A stretch of 64,000 nt of DNA from Candidatus Afararchaeum irisae (GCA_034190545.1 JAXIOF010000016.1:61205-125204), one strand, 5' to 3'. Shown: positions 18,131 to 27,843, counted from the stretch's first letter. Translations and numbers: made by a program. Notes: generated by a model from the letters alone, not told the origin.

Positions 18131-19191
18131 CACCCGGAGCTTCAGAGAGAAAGGACGACCACATACGTATAGTAAACGAGGAGGACGTCGAGACGTCGGG
18201 GACGGGATTCGGAGAGGTCGACCTCGTACATGAGGCAGTTCCCGAAGTCGACCTCGGCGACGTAGACACATCGGTCGAGTTCTTAGGACACGACCTCGAC
18301 TCGCCCGTCTTCATAGAGAGCATGACGGGAGGGCATCCGAGCGCGACGGAGATAAACAGATCCCTCGCACACGCCGCTCAGGAAGCCGGAGTCGCGATGG
18401 GTGTCGGAAGTCAGAGGGCAGGGCTCGAAGATGAGAGTCAGAGAGAGTCGTTCGAGGTCGTGAGGGACGCCGCTCCCGATGCCTTCATCTACGGAAACAT
18501 AGGCGCGCCCCAGCTTCACGAGTACGGGGTTGAGGACGTCGAGGAGGCGGTCGGTATGATAGACGCCGACGCGATGGCGATACATCTCAACTTCCTACAG
18601 GAGGCAGTCCAGCCCGAGGGAGACACACAAGCCGAGGGCTGCCTGAGTGAGATAGAGAAAATCTGTGACGAGCTCAGCGTCCCCGTGATAGCCAAGGAGA
18701 CGGGCAACGGTATATCCCGGTCGACAGCCAGACGCCTCAAAGACGCGGGAGTCGACGTCGTAGACGTCGCTGGAAAGGGCGGAACGACGTGGTCGGGAGT
18801 CGAGTCCCACAGGGCGGCGGCGGTCGGAGACGAGATGGGTGAGAAGCTCGGAAACCTCTTCAGGAACTGGGGAATACCCACCGCAGTAAGTACGGTAGCT
18901 GCGAGCGGTGTACATCCGTGTGTAGTCGCGAGCGGCGGCGTGCGTTCGGGACTCGACGTCGCTAAGGCGGTAGCACTCGGTGCGGTCGGCGGAGGACTCG
19001 CGAGTCCGTTCCTGAAGCCCGCCGCAGAAGGCAAGCAAGAGGCGGTGAAGGCGGTCAAAGAAGTTACGGAGGGTCTCCGGACTGCTATGTTCGTAACGGG
19101 GGCGGAGAATATCGATGAACTTAGGAGAGTAGAAACAGTTACTACTGGTAAGACACACGAATATTTAACTCAGATGGGCTTTGATACTTAA
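18127..19191 (+). CDS. fni: Type 2 isopentenyl-diphosphate delta-isomerase
   Basis: This 354-residue FMN-dependent enzyme converts IPP to DMAPP. It starts [22 protein letters not shown]. Core motifs are [63 protein letters not shown] and [19 protein letters not shown] (flavin phosphate site). The frame stays open far upstream inside ipk, but the ATG at 18127 overlapping the ipk stop (ATGA) matches the family N terminus. Confidence 0.95.
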   Translation: MTPGASERKDDHIRIVNEEDVETSGTGFGEVDLVHEAVPEVDLGDVDTSVEFLGHDLDSPVFIESMTGGHPSATEINRSLAHAAQEAGVAMGVGSQRAGLEDESQRESFEVVRDAAPDAFIYGNIGAPQLHEYGVEDVEEAVGMIDADAMAIHLNFLQEAVQPEGDTQAEGCLSEIEKICDELSVPVIAKETGNGISRSTARRLKDAGVDVVDVAGKGGTTWSGVESHRAAAVGDEMGEKLGNLFRNWGIPTAVSTVAASGVHPCVVASGGVRSGLDVAKAVALGAVGGGLASPFLKPAAEGKQEAVKAVKEVTEGLRTAMFVTGAENIDELRRVETVTTGKTHEYLTQMGFDT

Positions 19192-19208
19192 CTAAGCCTA
19201 TCAAAGCC
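19177..19208 (+). repeat. Perfect 10-bp inverted repeat between fni and RNase J
   Basis: GGCTTTGATA (19177-19186) and TATCAAAGCC (19199-19208) are perfect inverted copies separated by 12 nt. The repeat spans the fni stop codon and lies about 40 nt before the RNase J start. It could end the isoprenoid transcript, be a stem-loop in the RNase J leader, or bind a dimeric regulator. No T-run follows, so a simple terminator is less likely. Confidence 0.6.
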
Positions 19209-19248
19209 AAACTGCTTTAGTCTAAACTAACTTAAAAAGGTGAAATAC

Positions 19249-20598
19249 ATGGAAGTTGAAATAACAGCGGTCGGAGGATACGAGGGAGTTGAGGGTCAGA
19301 TGACAGCCGTTAGGGTTGGTGACGACGTCATAGTGTTCGACATGGGACTCGACGTCGGCAAGGTCGTGATGCACGACAACGTCGAGACAGAGACGATGCA
19401 CTCGCTCGATCTCATAGAGCTGGGTGCTATACCCGACGACAGGGTGATGAGCGACGTCGAGGGAGACGTGAAGGCGATAATACCTACACACGGACATCTC
19501 GACCACATAGGTGCGATACCCAAGCTCGCTCACAGATACGAGGCACCCATAGTGGCGACTCCGTTCACGGCACAGCTCGTCAAGAACCAGGTCAAGGGAG
19601 AGAAGAAGTTCGGATTCACGAACGAGATAAGGGAGATGAAGACGGGAGAGGTCTTCCAGATCTCGCCGAATGTCTCTGTCGAGTTCGTCAACACACAGCA
19701 CTCGATACCACAGGCTGTGACTCCTGTCGTACACACGCCAGAGGGCGCTGTGGTCTACGGTCTCGACATGAGGATGGACTACACACCCGTCATCGGAGAC
19801 CCGATAGACAAGGAGCGTTTCAAGGAGATAGGCAGAGAGGGTAACGGTGTCCTCGGATTAATACCTGACTGTACCAACATAGCCGGAGACGGCAACGGAA
19901 GGACTCCGAGCGAGAAGATCGCACGTGAGATGCTCCGTGACATAATGTACTCGATGGAGGACTACGACGGAGGCATAGTCGCTACGACCTTCGCGTCACA
20001 CATAGCGAGGATCAAGAGTCTCATAGAGTTCTCACAGGACATAGGAAGACGTCCTATACTCCTCGGAAGGAGCATGGAGAAGTACTCGAACGTAGCCGAG
20101 AGGCTGGACATAGCCGACTTCGAGGACGTCGGAATGTTCGGACACAGGAGAAGCATAGACAGAGCGATGAAACGCGTGATGGAGGAAGGAAAGGGAGACT
20201 ACCTTCCGATAGTCACGGGACACCAGGGAGAGCCCCGCGCTATGCTGACACGTATGGCGAGAGACGAGACGCCGTACGAGATAGAGGAGGGCGACAGGGT
20301 TCTCTACAGTGCACGCGTCATACCCTCGCCGATCAACGAGGGACAGAGACACCAGGCGGAGAAGCTACTCAAGTCACAGGGCGCGCGTATATACACAGAC
20401 GTCCATGTCTCGGGACATATGGGACGTGAGGAGCATTACGACCTACTCGACTGGCTCGATCCCAAACACGTCATACCCGGACACCAGAGCATGGCAGAGA
20501 GGAGTAAGTACATAGACATGGTCGAGGATCTCGGCTACGAGATGGGACGCGACGCCCATATGCTCAGAAACGGAGACCAGACTCTTCTCACGAGGTGA
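19249..20598 (+). CDS. rnj: Archaeal ribonuclease J
   Basis: This 449-residue metallo-beta-lactamase / beta-CASP nuclease acts as a 5'-3' exoribonuclease in archaeal RNA decay. The metal motif HGHLDH is in [18 protein letters not shown]. Beta-CASP motifs include [34 protein letters not shown] and the late [32 protein letters not shown] placed the start at ATG 19249; the in-frame GTG at 19240 is part of the AAGGTGA ribosome-binding site. A perfect inverted repeat lies in the leader. Confidence 0.94.
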   Translation: MEVEITAVGGYEGVEGQMTAVRVGDDVIVFDMGLDVGKVVMHDNVETETMHSLDLIELGAIPDDRVMSDVEGDVKAIIPTHGHLDHIGAIPKLAHRYEAPIVATPFTAQLVKNQVKGEKKFGFTNEIREMKTGEVFQISPNVSVEFVNTQHSIPQAVTPVVHTPEGAVVYGLDMRMDYTPVIGDPIDKERFKEIGREGNGVLGLIPDCTNIAGDGNGRTPSEKIAREMLRDIMYSMEDYDGGIVATTFASHIARIKSLIEFSQDIGRRPILLGRSMEKYSNVAERLDIADFEDVGMFGHRRSIDRAMKRVMEEGKGDYLPIVTGHQGEPRAMLTRMARDETPYEIEEGDRVLYSARVIPSPINEGQRHQAEKLLKSQGARIYTDVHVSGHMGREEHYDLLDWLDPKHVIPGHQSMAERSKYIDMVEDLGYEMGRDAHMLRNGDQTLLTR

Positions 20599-20603
20599 GC
20601 GGG

Positions 20604-21581
20604 GTGTCGAAGAGCACTGTCGACGTGAGGTCGGAGATACAGAAGAGGGCGGAGACCGTAAACGCGTCTTTCGACGAGTATCTCCCAGAGGGCGAGCCGA
20701 GGAGCCTCTACGAGGCGTCGCTGTATCTCCTGAGAGCGGGTGGTAAACGTCTCCGTCCCGCTCTCCTGCTTCTGACTGCGGAGGCTCTCGGAGAGGACGA
20801 CCCCGAGAAGACGGTTCCCGCCGCAGTCTCTATAGAGACGATACATTCGTTCACACTCATACACGACGACATAATGGACGACGACGACCTCAGAAGGGGC
20901 GTCCCGAGTGTCCACGTCGAGTGGGACGAGCCGACGGCTATACTCGCGGGGGACACACTCTACTCGAAGGCGTTCGAGGTCATGCTCGAAGCCGACGTCG
21001 ACCCCGAGGATCTCAACTACATGATGAAGGTTCTCGCGGAGTCGTGTACGGGTGTCTGTGAGGGACAGGCACTCGACATCGAGTTCGAGAGGTCTGACGA
21101 AGTCGGAGAGGACGAGTACATGGAGATGGTCGAGAAGAAGACAGCAGTCCTCTTCGGAGCGGCGGCGGGAATAGGCGCGGTCGTCGCAGACGCCGACGAC
21201 AAGACTGTCGACGAGATGTACGACGCAGGCATCAAGATGGGGAAGGCGTTCCAGATACAGGACGACGTCTTAGACATCACGGGATCGACCGACGAGATAG
21301 GTAAGACACACGCGAGTGACCTCGTCGAGGACAAACAGACCCTCATAAATATACACGCAAGGAGGAACGGGGTCGACACGAGCCTCGACGACGACGCCAC
21401 GCCCGAGGAGATACGTGACAAGATAGACGAGATAGAAGGGGCGGGAAGCATAGAGTACGCGAGGCAGAGAGCCGACGGTCTCATAGACGACGCCAAGGAG
21501 AGTCTCGAAGGACTCCCCGAGTCGGAGGCGAAGGATATACTTCTGCGTCTCTCCGACTTCGTAGTCGAGAGGGAACACTAA
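20604..21581 (+). CDS. idsA: Short-chain (geranylgeranyl/farnesyl) diphosphate synthase
   Basis: This 325-residue trans-prenyltransferase condenses IPP with allylic diphosphates for membrane lipids. The first aspartate-rich motif DDIMD is at residues 88-92 and the second is in QIQDDVLDITG. GGKRLRPALLLLTAEAL and the region before DDIMD are typical. Two GTG starts are possible: 20595, overlapping the rnj stop as GTGA, or 20604, which has GAGGTGA 5 nt upstream; I chose the latter. It completes the isoprenoid set of this cluster. Confidence 0.93.
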   Translation: MSKSTVDVRSEIQKRAETVNASFDEYLPEGEPRSLYEASLYLLRAGGKRLRPALLLLTAEALGEDDPEKTVPAAVSIETIHSFTLIHDDIMDDDDLRRGVPSVHVEWDEPTAILAGDTLYSKAFEVMLEADVDPEDLNYMMKVLAESCTGVCEGQALDIEFERSDEVGEDEYMEMVEKKTAVLFGAAAGIGAVVADADDKTVDEMYDAGIKMGKAFQIQDDVLDITGSTDEIGKTHASDLVEDKQTLINIHARRNGVDTSLDDDATPEEIRDKIDEIEGAGSIEYARQRADGLIDDAKESLEGLPESEAKDILLRLSDFVVEREH

Positions 21582-21583
21582 GT

Positions 21584-23335
21584 ATGTCCGGAGACGGAAA
21601 CGGAGACACAGACAGTCAAGCTGAAGTAGACGTAGACGTAGAAGAACTCGCGAGGAAGTACGCTCTCCAGAACGCAGTCAAGTACGAGAGCGACGCCGAG
21701 ACGGGTGCCGTGATGGGGAAGCTGATGGGAGAGCATCCAGAGCTGAGACAGAAGGGCGACGAGATAGCTGGTGAGATAGGCAAGGTCGTCGCCGAGGTCA
21801 ACTCTCTCTCCGACGACGAGAGACACAAACGTCTCGAAGAGATAGCACCCGAGCTCATAGACGAGTTAGAGGAGGGGTCGGAGGAGGACGAAGGTCTGCC
21901 CGACCTGCCGAATGTCGACGAGGGCGACGAGGTCGTGATGCGGTTCGCTCCGAACCCCAACGGTCCCCCGACTCTCGGAAGCGCGAGGGGAATGGTCGTC
22001 AACGACGAGTACGTCGACGAGTACGGAGGAAAGCTCATACTCAGGTTCGACGACACAGACCCCGTCAACAAACCTCCCCTGACCGACGCCTACGACTGGT
22101 ACGAGGAGGACGCCTCTTGGCTCGGAATGGAGGTCGACGAGGTCTACAGGGCGAGCGACCGCGTGAGCACCTACTACGACTACGCCGAAGAGCTAATAGA
22201 GAAGGGCGGTGCTTACGTCTGCCACTGCGAACAGGAGAAGTTCAGCGACCTCAAGAACTCGGGAAAGGCGTGTCCCCACCGCGGTAGGTCTGTCGAGGAG
22301 AACCTCGAAGAGTGGGAGAAGATGGTAGACGGCGGCTACGACGAGGGCGAAGCTGTTCTAAGGGTCAAGACCGAGATAGAACACAAGAACCCCGCTCTGA
22401 GGGACTGGGTCGCCTTCCGTGTCGTCAAGACTCCGCACCCCGTAGTGGGCGACCGTTACGCAGTCTGGCCCATGCTCGACTTCCAGTCGGGAATAGACGA
22501 CCATCTCTTAGGTGTCACACATATCATACGCGGGAAGGATCTCAGAAGCTCCGAGGGGAGACAGAACTTCGTCTACGACTACTTCGGCTGGGAGTACCCC
22601 GAGACGGTTCACTGGGGACGTATCTCTATAGAAGAGTACGGTACACTCTCGACCTCTTCGCTCGCCGAGGCGGTCGAGAGGGGAGAGTACGACTCGTGGG
22701 ACGACCCGCGAGTGCCGACGGTTCGAGCACTCAGAAGGAGAGGCATACAGCCCGAGGCTCTGAGACAGTCGCTACTCGACCTGGGTGTGAGCGAGTCGGA
22801 CATCGACTTCAGCATGGATCACGTCTACTCCGAGAACAGGAAGATAGTAGACGACACCGCCAACAGGTACTTCTTCGTACGTGACCCCGTCGAGGTCGAG
22901 ATCGAGGACGCAGAGCCGACGACTGCGACGCCGTCGCTCCATCCCGACAAAGACGAAGACCGCGGAGTGAGAGAGATAGACGTCGACGACACCGTCGTCT
23001 TAGAGCCTAACGACACCGAGGATCTCGAAGTCGGAGACAGACTCCGTCTCAAGGATCTCTACAACGTCGAGGTAGTCTCCGAAGATCCGCTCAAGCTACG
23101 CGGGATAGGCGACGACCTGTCTCTCGTGAGAGACGAGGGGGTCGACGTCGTCCACTGGCTCACCCCCGACACCGGACGCGAGGGACGTCTTCTAACACCA
23201 GACGGCGAGGAAGAGGGGGTCGTCGAGAAAGGAGCGGCTGAGGAGAAGGACGAGGTAGTCCAGTTCGAACGCGTCGGATTCGCGAGGATAGAGGAGACAG
23301 AGCCCGTCGTCACGGCGGTCTTCAGCCACAGATAG
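21584..23335 (+). CDS. gltX: Glutamyl-tRNA synthetase, archaeal type
   Basis: This 583-residue class I synthetase has the archaeal catalytic start MRFAPNPNGPPTLGSARGMVVNDEYVDEYGGKLILRFDDTDP, where PPTLGSARG stands in for the HIGH motif, and SLSTSSLAEA at the KMSKS position. The beta-barrel anticodon-binding domain follows. The first 110 residues are an acidic N-terminal domain that opens with a T/D/Q-rich stretch. As no GlnRS is seen, it probably also makes Glu-tRNA-Gln for amidation. It starts 2 nt after the idsA stop. Confidence 0.95.
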   Translation: MSGDGNGDTDSQAEVDVDVEELARKYALQNAVKYESDAETGAVMGKLMGEHPELRQKGDEIAGEIGKVVAEVNSLSDDERHKRLEEIAPELIDELEEGSEEDEGLPDLPNVDEGDEVVMRFAPNPNGPPTLGSARGMVVNDEYVDEYGGKLILRFDDTDPVNKPPLTDAYDWYEEDASWLGMEVDEVYRASDRVSTYYDYAEELIEKGGAYVCHCEQEKFSDLKNSGKACPHRGRSVEENLEEWEKMVDGGYDEGEAVLRVKTEIEHKNPALRDWVAFRVVKTPHPVVGDRYAVWPMLDFQSGIDDHLLGVTHIIRGKDLRSSEGRQNFVYDYFGWEYPETVHWGRISIEEYGTLSTSSLAEAVERGEYDSWDDPRVPTVRALRRRGIQPEALRQSLLDLGVSESDIDFSMDHVYSENRKIVDDTANRYFFVRDPVEVEIEDAEPTTATPSLHPDKDEDRGVREIDVDDTVVLEPNDTEDLEVGDRLRLKDLYNVEVVSEDPLKLRGIGDDLSLVRDEGVDVVHWLTPDTGREGRLLTPDGEEEGVVEKGAAEEKDEVVQFERVGFARIEETEPVVTAVFSHR

Positions 23336-23338
23336 GCG

Positions 23339-23929
23339 ATGGTACTTCCCGAATCCGTCTCACAGATAGTCGAGGCATCGCGTGAGATATTCGTCTCGTT
23401 CGGCGCGCTGGGTCTCTTCGTCCTCGCGTTCATAGAGTCGTCTTTCTTCCCTATTCCGCCCGATGTCGTCCTCATACCCCTCGCAGTTGCCTCGCCCGAG
23501 TCTGCGGTATTCTACGGCGTCGTGACGACGGTCGGCTCCGTAGCGGGCGCAGTCTTCGGCTACTACGCCGGCTACAAAGGTGGCAGACCTCTCTTAGACG
23601 CCACAGTCGACGACGAGAAGATGGAGTTAGTCGAGGAGTACTACGACGAGTACGGTGTCGCCGCAGTCGGAATAGCGGGTCTGTCGCCAATCCCCTACAA
23701 GGTCTTCACACTGTCGTCGGGGGCATTCAGGATGGATCTCAGAGGCTTCATACTCGTCTCGGTGGTTTCGAGGGGGGCACGTTTCATCGGAGTCGCGGTA
23801 CTCCTGAGTCTCTACGGCGAGGAGATACTCGGCTTCATAGAGGGAAGCTTCGGTGTCCTGACCATAGGGGTCGGTGTTATCGCCGCGGCGGCGTACGTAG
23901 TCTGGAAGAAGAGATGGTTAAAGAGGTAA
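23339..23929 (+). CDS. DedA/VTT-family membrane protein
   Basis: This 196-residue protein has about five hydrophobic segments and the family motifs FIESSFFPIPPDVVLIPL and GAVFGYYAGYKGGRPLL, followed by GIAGLSPIPYKVFTLSSGAFRMDLRGFILVS. These mark the DedA / SNARE-associated (VTT) family, now linked to lipid scrambling or flipping. It starts 3 nt after gltX and may be read from the same transcript. Confidence 0.88.
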   Translation: MVLPESVSQIVEASREIFVSFGALGLFVLAFIESSFFPIPPDVVLIPLAVASPESAVFYGVVTTVGSVAGAVFGYYAGYKGGRPLLDATVDDEKMELVEEYYDEYGVAAVGIAGLSPIPYKVFTLSSGAFRMDLRGFILVSVVSRGARFIGVAVLLSLYGEEILGFIEGSFGVLTIGVGVIAAAAYVVWKKRWLKR

Positions 23930-24006
23930 CGTCCAACTGAAGCCGAAGACGAAGCCAAAGCGTGAATTAAGACGGGATACGTACCGTGTCACGAGTGAAG
24001 ACTGAG

Positions 24007-24708
24007 ATGACGAGTGACACTAATACTAATACGGGTTCTCAGACAGAGACGGAGACGAAGACAGAGACACAGACACAGACAGACGGGGACAGAGACGAGA
24101 GATGGCCCGGTGTCTCGGAGGAGAGGCGTGAGAGGTACAGACAGATAGAAGAGGAGAACGGTCTTGGCTTAGTCGAGATGTGGTGGGGCGACGGCAAGGG
24201 AAAGACGACCGCCGCTCTGGGAATGGCGGTAAGGGCGGCGGGTCACGGCTACGACGTCTTACTTCTCCAGTTCATGAAGGGTAAGGCACCGGGACACGGC
24301 TCCGACGACGAGCCCGGGGAGATAGACGTCCTGAGACAGATACCCGAGATCGACGTCGAGAGATCGGGAGAGTACGGCTGGGTCTCGGGGGCGGACAGTT
24401 CGGAGAAAGAGAGCCACGAGAGGGCGGCGAGGCTAGCTCTCGAAGAGGTCGAGGAAGACCTGAGAGAAGGTAATTACGACATGGTGATACTCGACGAGGT
24501 CCTGTATGCGGTCTCGAAGGGGCTCGTCTCGGAGGAGGAGGTGATAGACGCCGTGAAGTCACGCGCTCAGGGAGTCGAGGCTGTCCTGACAGGGAGCCAC
24601 GACCGTCTCGAAGAGATAGAGGAGACCGCCGACTTAGTCACGAACGTCAAGAAGATAAAGCATCCCTTCGACGCGAACATACCTGCGAGGAGAGGAACCG
24701 AGTACTAA
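24007..24708 (+). CDS. cobA: Cob(I)yrinic acid a,c-diamide adenosyltransferase
   Basis: This 233-residue protein has the CobA/BtuR P-loop VEMWWGDGKGKTTAALGMAVRAAGHG, then FMKG and the DEV segment MVILDEVLYAVSKGL and TGSHDRLEEIEETADLVT. It adds the adenosyl ligand to reduced corrinoid in B12 synthesis or salvage. The first 35 residues are a T/E/Q repeat absent from relatives. In-frame GTG codons at 23986 and 23995 are other possible starts. A GAATTAAG box lies near 23964. The stop abuts the stop of the convergent kinase gene with no gap. Confidence 0.92.
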   Translation: MTSDTNTNTGSQTETETKTETQTQTDGDRDERWPGVSEERRERYRQIEEENGLGLVEMWWGDGKGKTTAALGMAVRAAGHGYDVLLLQFMKGKAPGHGSDDEPGEIDVLRQIPEIDVERSGEYGWVSGADSSEKESHERAARLALEEVEEDLREGNYDMVILDEVLYAVSKGLVSEEEVIDAVKSRAQGVEAVLTGSHDRLEEIEETADLVTNVKKIKHPFDANIPARRGTEY

Positions 24709-26352
24709 CTACTTCTTCCGCATCTCCTGTCTCGTGAACTGGGGCTTCGCCGAGAGTCCCTTCGTCTTTCTGAAAGACAGCACGAGAAGGAAGAGGAAGA
24801 CCGCGCTCAGGACGAACATCAGACCGCCGTAGAGTAGATCGACTGTCGAGAGTATAGCTCCGCCGATTATAGACGCCCCTGTGAGTATCGACAGCGAGAG
24901 ACGTCTACCGAGGCTCTCGAAATGTCCCGCCGAGTCCCTCAGATCCGTACGTACTTCGAGTGAGTTCCTCTCTATCTTGTCGAGAGCGTTTTCGAGCTTA
25001 ACGGGTGTGTTGACCGTCGCACGGAAGGTGTCCTGTATGTCGCCCCTTATCTCGTCGGCAAACCTCCTAACCCCTTCCTCCCTGAATCCTTTCTCAGTCA
25101 GGAACTCGGTGGCTACGTCTATGAAGTTGAAGTCGGGATCTAGCTGGAGACAGACCCCCTCGACTACCGTCGCGACCCTCATTATGAGCGCCATGTTGGG
25201 AGGGAGACGGAACGGGAACTCGTATATAGTACCCTCGACCTCTCCTATGATCTCCTGGACTCGCCACTCGTCTATCTCCTCGCCTTCGAGGTCTTTTATG
25301 ACGAGCTCTATGATGCTTATCATCGTCTCCTTGTTGACGTCGGGATCGAGAGTCCCGAGGTCTATGAGGGAGTCTACGATTCCTTCGGGGTCTCTGTCGG
25401 CTACCGATATGTAGAAGTCGACTATCTTCGACTGCATCGCCGAGTCGATACGTCCGCTCATCCCGAAGTCATAGATAACTATACGTCCCTCTTCGTCGAC
25501 GGCGAGGTTTCCGGGATGTGGGTCGCCGTGGAAGACTCCGTCGACGAGTGCCATCTTGAGATACGTCTTTTCGAGGTCACGCGCGACACGTGACGGGTCG
25601 ACCCCCATCGCTTCGAGTTGGTCGACCTCTGTGATCTTAGCGCCGTCGACGTACTCAAGCGTGAGTATACGGTCGGTCGAGAGTTCGTCGTAGACCTCGG
25701 GTATGACCACCTCGGGGTTCTCGGAGAAGTTAGACCTTATCTCGGAGAGCATCATAGCCTCCCTCTCGTAGTCCATCTCCTCGTGTATTATACGTGAGAA
25801 CTCGTCAGCCATGTTCTGTAACGAGTAGGCGCGAGCCTCGGAGACGAACGGCTTTATAAAAGGCAGGAGGACGCCTATGACACGGAGGTCTGTGTTTACT
25901 ATCTCCTCGACGTTGGGACGTCTGACCTTGACGGCGACCTTATCACCTTTGTACTCGGCGGTATGTACCTGTCCGAGCGACGCTCCCGAGATAGCCTCCT
26001 CATCGAACTCCTCGAAGACCTCGTGGGGATCGCCGATGTCTTCCTCGACGACGTGGCTCGCCCTCTCGTAGGGAGCCGGGGGTACGGTGTCCTGAAGCTC
26101 GGTGAGGACGTCTATGTACTCCATAGGGACGACATCGGGACGTGTCGAGAGTATCTGTCCGACCTTTATGTAGGCGGGTCCGAGTGTTATGAAGGAGTCG
26201 AGGAGTCTGCGCGCTCTCCTGCGCTGAGTCTCGGGACTGACCTCCCTCGAAGCACCGAAGAGTATGTACTTCCTCCTGTCACGGAGGTACTCGACGGCGA
26301 GAGGCAGAAACTGAAAGACGACCCTGACAAATCTCCAGTAGAAACGTAGCAC
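24709..26352 (-). CDS. UbiB/ABC1-family protein kinase-like ATPase
   Basis: This 547-residue membrane-associated protein carries the ABC1/ADCK/UbiB signatures: the KxGQ motif at residues 63-66 in AYIKVGQILSTRPDVVP, GASLGQVHTAEYKGDKVAVKVRRP, DEMDYEREA-type EEMDYEREAMM, DGVFHGDPHPGNLAVDEEGRIVIYDFGMSGRI. Two hydrophobic segments near the C terminus anchor it. Relatives support quinone metabolism. The start is a GTG. AATATATAC about 25 nt upstream predicts transcription starting at that codon, so the mRNA is probably leaderless. Confidence 0.93.
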   Translation of the reverse strand: MLRFYWRFVRVVFQFLPLAVEYLRDRRKYILFGASREVSPETQRRRARRLLDSFITLGPAYIKVGQILSTRPDVVPMEYIDVLTELQDTVPPAPYERASHVVEEDIGDPHEVFEEFDEEAISGASLGQVHTAEYKGDKVAVKVRRPNVEEIVNTDLRVIGVLLPFIKPFVSEARAYSLQNMADEFSRIIHEEMDYEREAMMLSEIRSNFSENPEVVIPEVYDELSTDRILTLEYVDGAKITEVDQLEAMGVDPSRVARDLEKTYLKMALVDGVFHGDPHPGNLAVDEEGRIVIYDFGMSGRIDSAMQSKIVDFYISVADRDPEGIVDSLIDLGTLDPDVNKETMISIIELVIKDLEGEEIDEWRVQEIIGEVEGTIYEFPFRLPPNMALIMRVATVVEGVCLQLDPDFNFIDVATEFLTEKGFREEGVRRFADEIRGDIQDTFRATVNTPVKLENALDKIERNSLEVRTDLRDSAGHFESLGRRLSLSILTGASIIGGAILSTVDLLYGGLMFVLSAVFLFLLVLSFRKTKGLSAKPQFTRQEMRKK

Positions 26353-26367
26353 TGTTTTTGTGTATAT

Positions 26368-26382
26368 ATTCTCGTCTCATTC
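26368..26382 (-). promoter_or_regulatory. TATA box of the UbiB-like gene
   Basis: On the minus strand AATATATACACAA is centred about 25 nt before the GTG start of the kinase gene. This is one of the clearest TATA boxes in the window and fits a leaderless start. Confidence 0.6.
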
Positions 26383-26416
26383 GGCTTGGCTGTGCTGTGG
26401 TGTGTCGGAGTCGACT

Positions 26417-26791
26417 CTACTCTATCTCTATGTCCTTCGTCTTCTTAGGGAGCCTGACCTCTAGGAGACCGTTGTCGTAGGTCGCTGACGCCTCGTCGGC
26501 TACGACCTTAGTGGGTATCGGAACCTTACCCTCGAAGAGGTCGTTCCTCGTCTCTCTGACGTACCTGAATCCCTCTTCGAGAGGCTTCTCACGTACCGCC
26601 TCTATCCTCAGGACTCCTCTCTCAAAGTTGAGGTCTATAGTCTCCTTGTCACAGCCGGGTAGGTCGACGAGTACCATCACCTCGTCGGAGCTTTCGAGAA
26701 CGTCAGCCGAAAGCGGCTTCTTTTCGTCGAGAGCCCTCATTATCTCCGACCCTTCCTCCTCTATGCGGTGACGGATGCTTTCCTCGAACAT
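26417..26791 (-). CDS. Hsp20-family small heat-shock protein
   Basis: This 124-residue protein has an alpha-crystallin domain at about residues 28-120: DVLESSDEVMVLVDLPGCDKETIDLNFERGVLRIEAVRE and the late YDNGLLEVRLPKK, a variant of the GVL signature. The N-terminal arm is short (about 27 residues). Such proteins hold unfolding clients as ATP-independent oligomers. It stands between the kinase gene and a glutamine amidotransferase, all on the minus strand. Confidence 0.92.
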   Translation of the reverse strand: MFEESIRHRIEEEGSEIMRALDEKKPLSADVLESSDEVMVLVDLPGCDKETIDLNFERGVLRIEAVREKPLEEGFRYVRETRNDLFEGKVPIPTKVVADEASATYDNGLLEVRLPKKTKDIEIE

Positions 26792-26814
26792 ACAGATGGT
26801 TGAGTCTCTAGTCT

Positions 26815-27534
26815 CTAAACTCTTTGCTTAACCATATCCACGAAGTTCTCGAAGACACGGCGAGACTTTAGGGACTCTTCGTAGTTCTCCTGTGTCACGG
26901 TGTCGAGAGCGTCGTGTCTGACCTCCTCCGAAAGCTCCTTCTCAGTTATGAGCTTCCGAGCGTAGTCGGTGCCGACCTCGGGATGGAACTGTACCGACCA
27001 CAGCGACCCCGACCTGAGTGCCTGGACACAGACGTCGTTTGTCGCGGTGGCTTCGGCTCCGTCGGGGAGTTCGGAGACGTAGTCGCCGTGGCTCTGGAAA
27101 GAGACGAAGTCCCGAGGCACGCCGTCGAACATAGGGTCGCCAGTGTGTTCGACGTCGCGGTAACCGAGTTCGACGCCTCCCGAGACATCGTCGTAGGAGA
27201 GGGGTTCGATCTCTCCTCCGAGGGCGTCGGCTATTGCCTGGTGTCCGTAACAGACGCCGAGACACGGCAGATCGGTGTCGTCGGCTTCTCGTATCCAGTC
27301 GGCGAGTGGCTCCACGAAGTCGTGGTCGTCACCGTCGTAGACGCTCGCCTTCGACCCCGTGACGACTCCCGCGTCTATCCCGTCGTGGTCAGGGAGTTCG
27401 AGGCTACGTACGTCGTATATCTCCATCTCGGTATCTTCGATATCTACTCCGTCTCCGTTCTCGGCGAAGATCCTCTCGAAGTTGTCGTGGGTGTACTCGG
27501 GGTTGTGTGAGACGCTGAGGAGACCCAGTTTCAT
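26815..27534 (-). CDS. Stand-alone class I glutamine amidotransferase
   Basis: This 239-residue protein carries the full catalytic triad of class I GATases: nucleophile C95 in CLGVCYGHQ, and H184 with E186 in VQFHPE. It lacks a synthetase domain. Related haloarchaeal proteins are annotated as GMP-synthase-like; the ammonia acceptor is unknown. I used the start at 27534 (MKLGLLSVSHNPEY), which aligns with the family, instead of the longer frame from 27585. GGCTTTATGG near 27580-27590 on the minus strand is a likely TATA box. Confidence 0.88.
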   Translation of the reverse strand: MKLGLLSVSHNPEYTHDNFERIFAENGDGVDIEDTEMEIYDVRSLELPDHDGIDAGVVTGSKASVYDGDDHDFVEPLADWIREADDTDLPCLGVCYGHQAIADALGGEIEPLSYDDVSGGVELGYRDVEHTGDPMFDGVPRDFVSFQSHGDYVSELPDGAEATATNDVCVQALRSGSLWSVQFHPEVGTDYARKLITEKELSEEVRHDALDTVTQENYEESLKSRRVFENFVDMVKQRV

Positions 27535-27614
27535 GTTCGACGTATGGGAGTCGAGTATCAAGAACATGGCGAAACCGAAATCCATAAAGCCGAGCTACGA
27601 CAAGAACCAACGGA

Positions 27615-27814
27615 GGGGTCGTGGCCTAGTCCGGCAGGGCGACTGGCTCCAGAGGAATACCGTCTCACGCGACGCGTTACGTTGATGAACTCCAGACTGG
27701 TCTACTGAGCTTGGGTCTGATCAACCCGGGCGTTGAAGAGCCTCTGGAGGACTGAGTAACAGGGACGTATCCGGGGAGACCAGTCGATCGGGGGTTCAAA
27801 TCCCTCCGACCCCA
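27615..27814 (+). tRNA. tRNA-Trp (anticodon CCA) with intron
   Basis: Exon 1 (27615-27652) and exon 2 (27779-27814) join to a 74-nt tRNA. Acceptor arms GGGGTCG/CGACCCC have discriminator A; the anticodon stem is ACTGG/CCAGT; CCA is at 27649-27651. The intron of about 126 nt follows position 37, the haloarchaeal site, and its ends can form a bulge-helix-bulge for the splicing endonuclease. Exact splice points are inferred from the mature stem-loop. Confidence 0.93.
27653..27778 (+). ncRNA. tRNA-Trp intron acting as box C/D methylation guide
   Basis: The intron holds box C (TTGATGA, 27682-27688), D' (CTGA, 27705-27708), C' (TGATCA, 27718-27723) and D (CTGA, 27752-27755). The fifth base before D is a G that pairs with anticodon base C34, with pairing running through CTCCAGAGG at the exon 1-intron junction. 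The fifth base before D' is a G that pairs with C39, with pairing over AGACCAGTC. This predicts 2'-O-methylation at C34 and C39. Haloarchaeal tRNA-Trp introns are known to guide methylation at positions 34 and 39. Confidence 0.88.
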
Positions 27815-27843
27815 CTACACTGATTTGGCGAGTCGACACCCCT

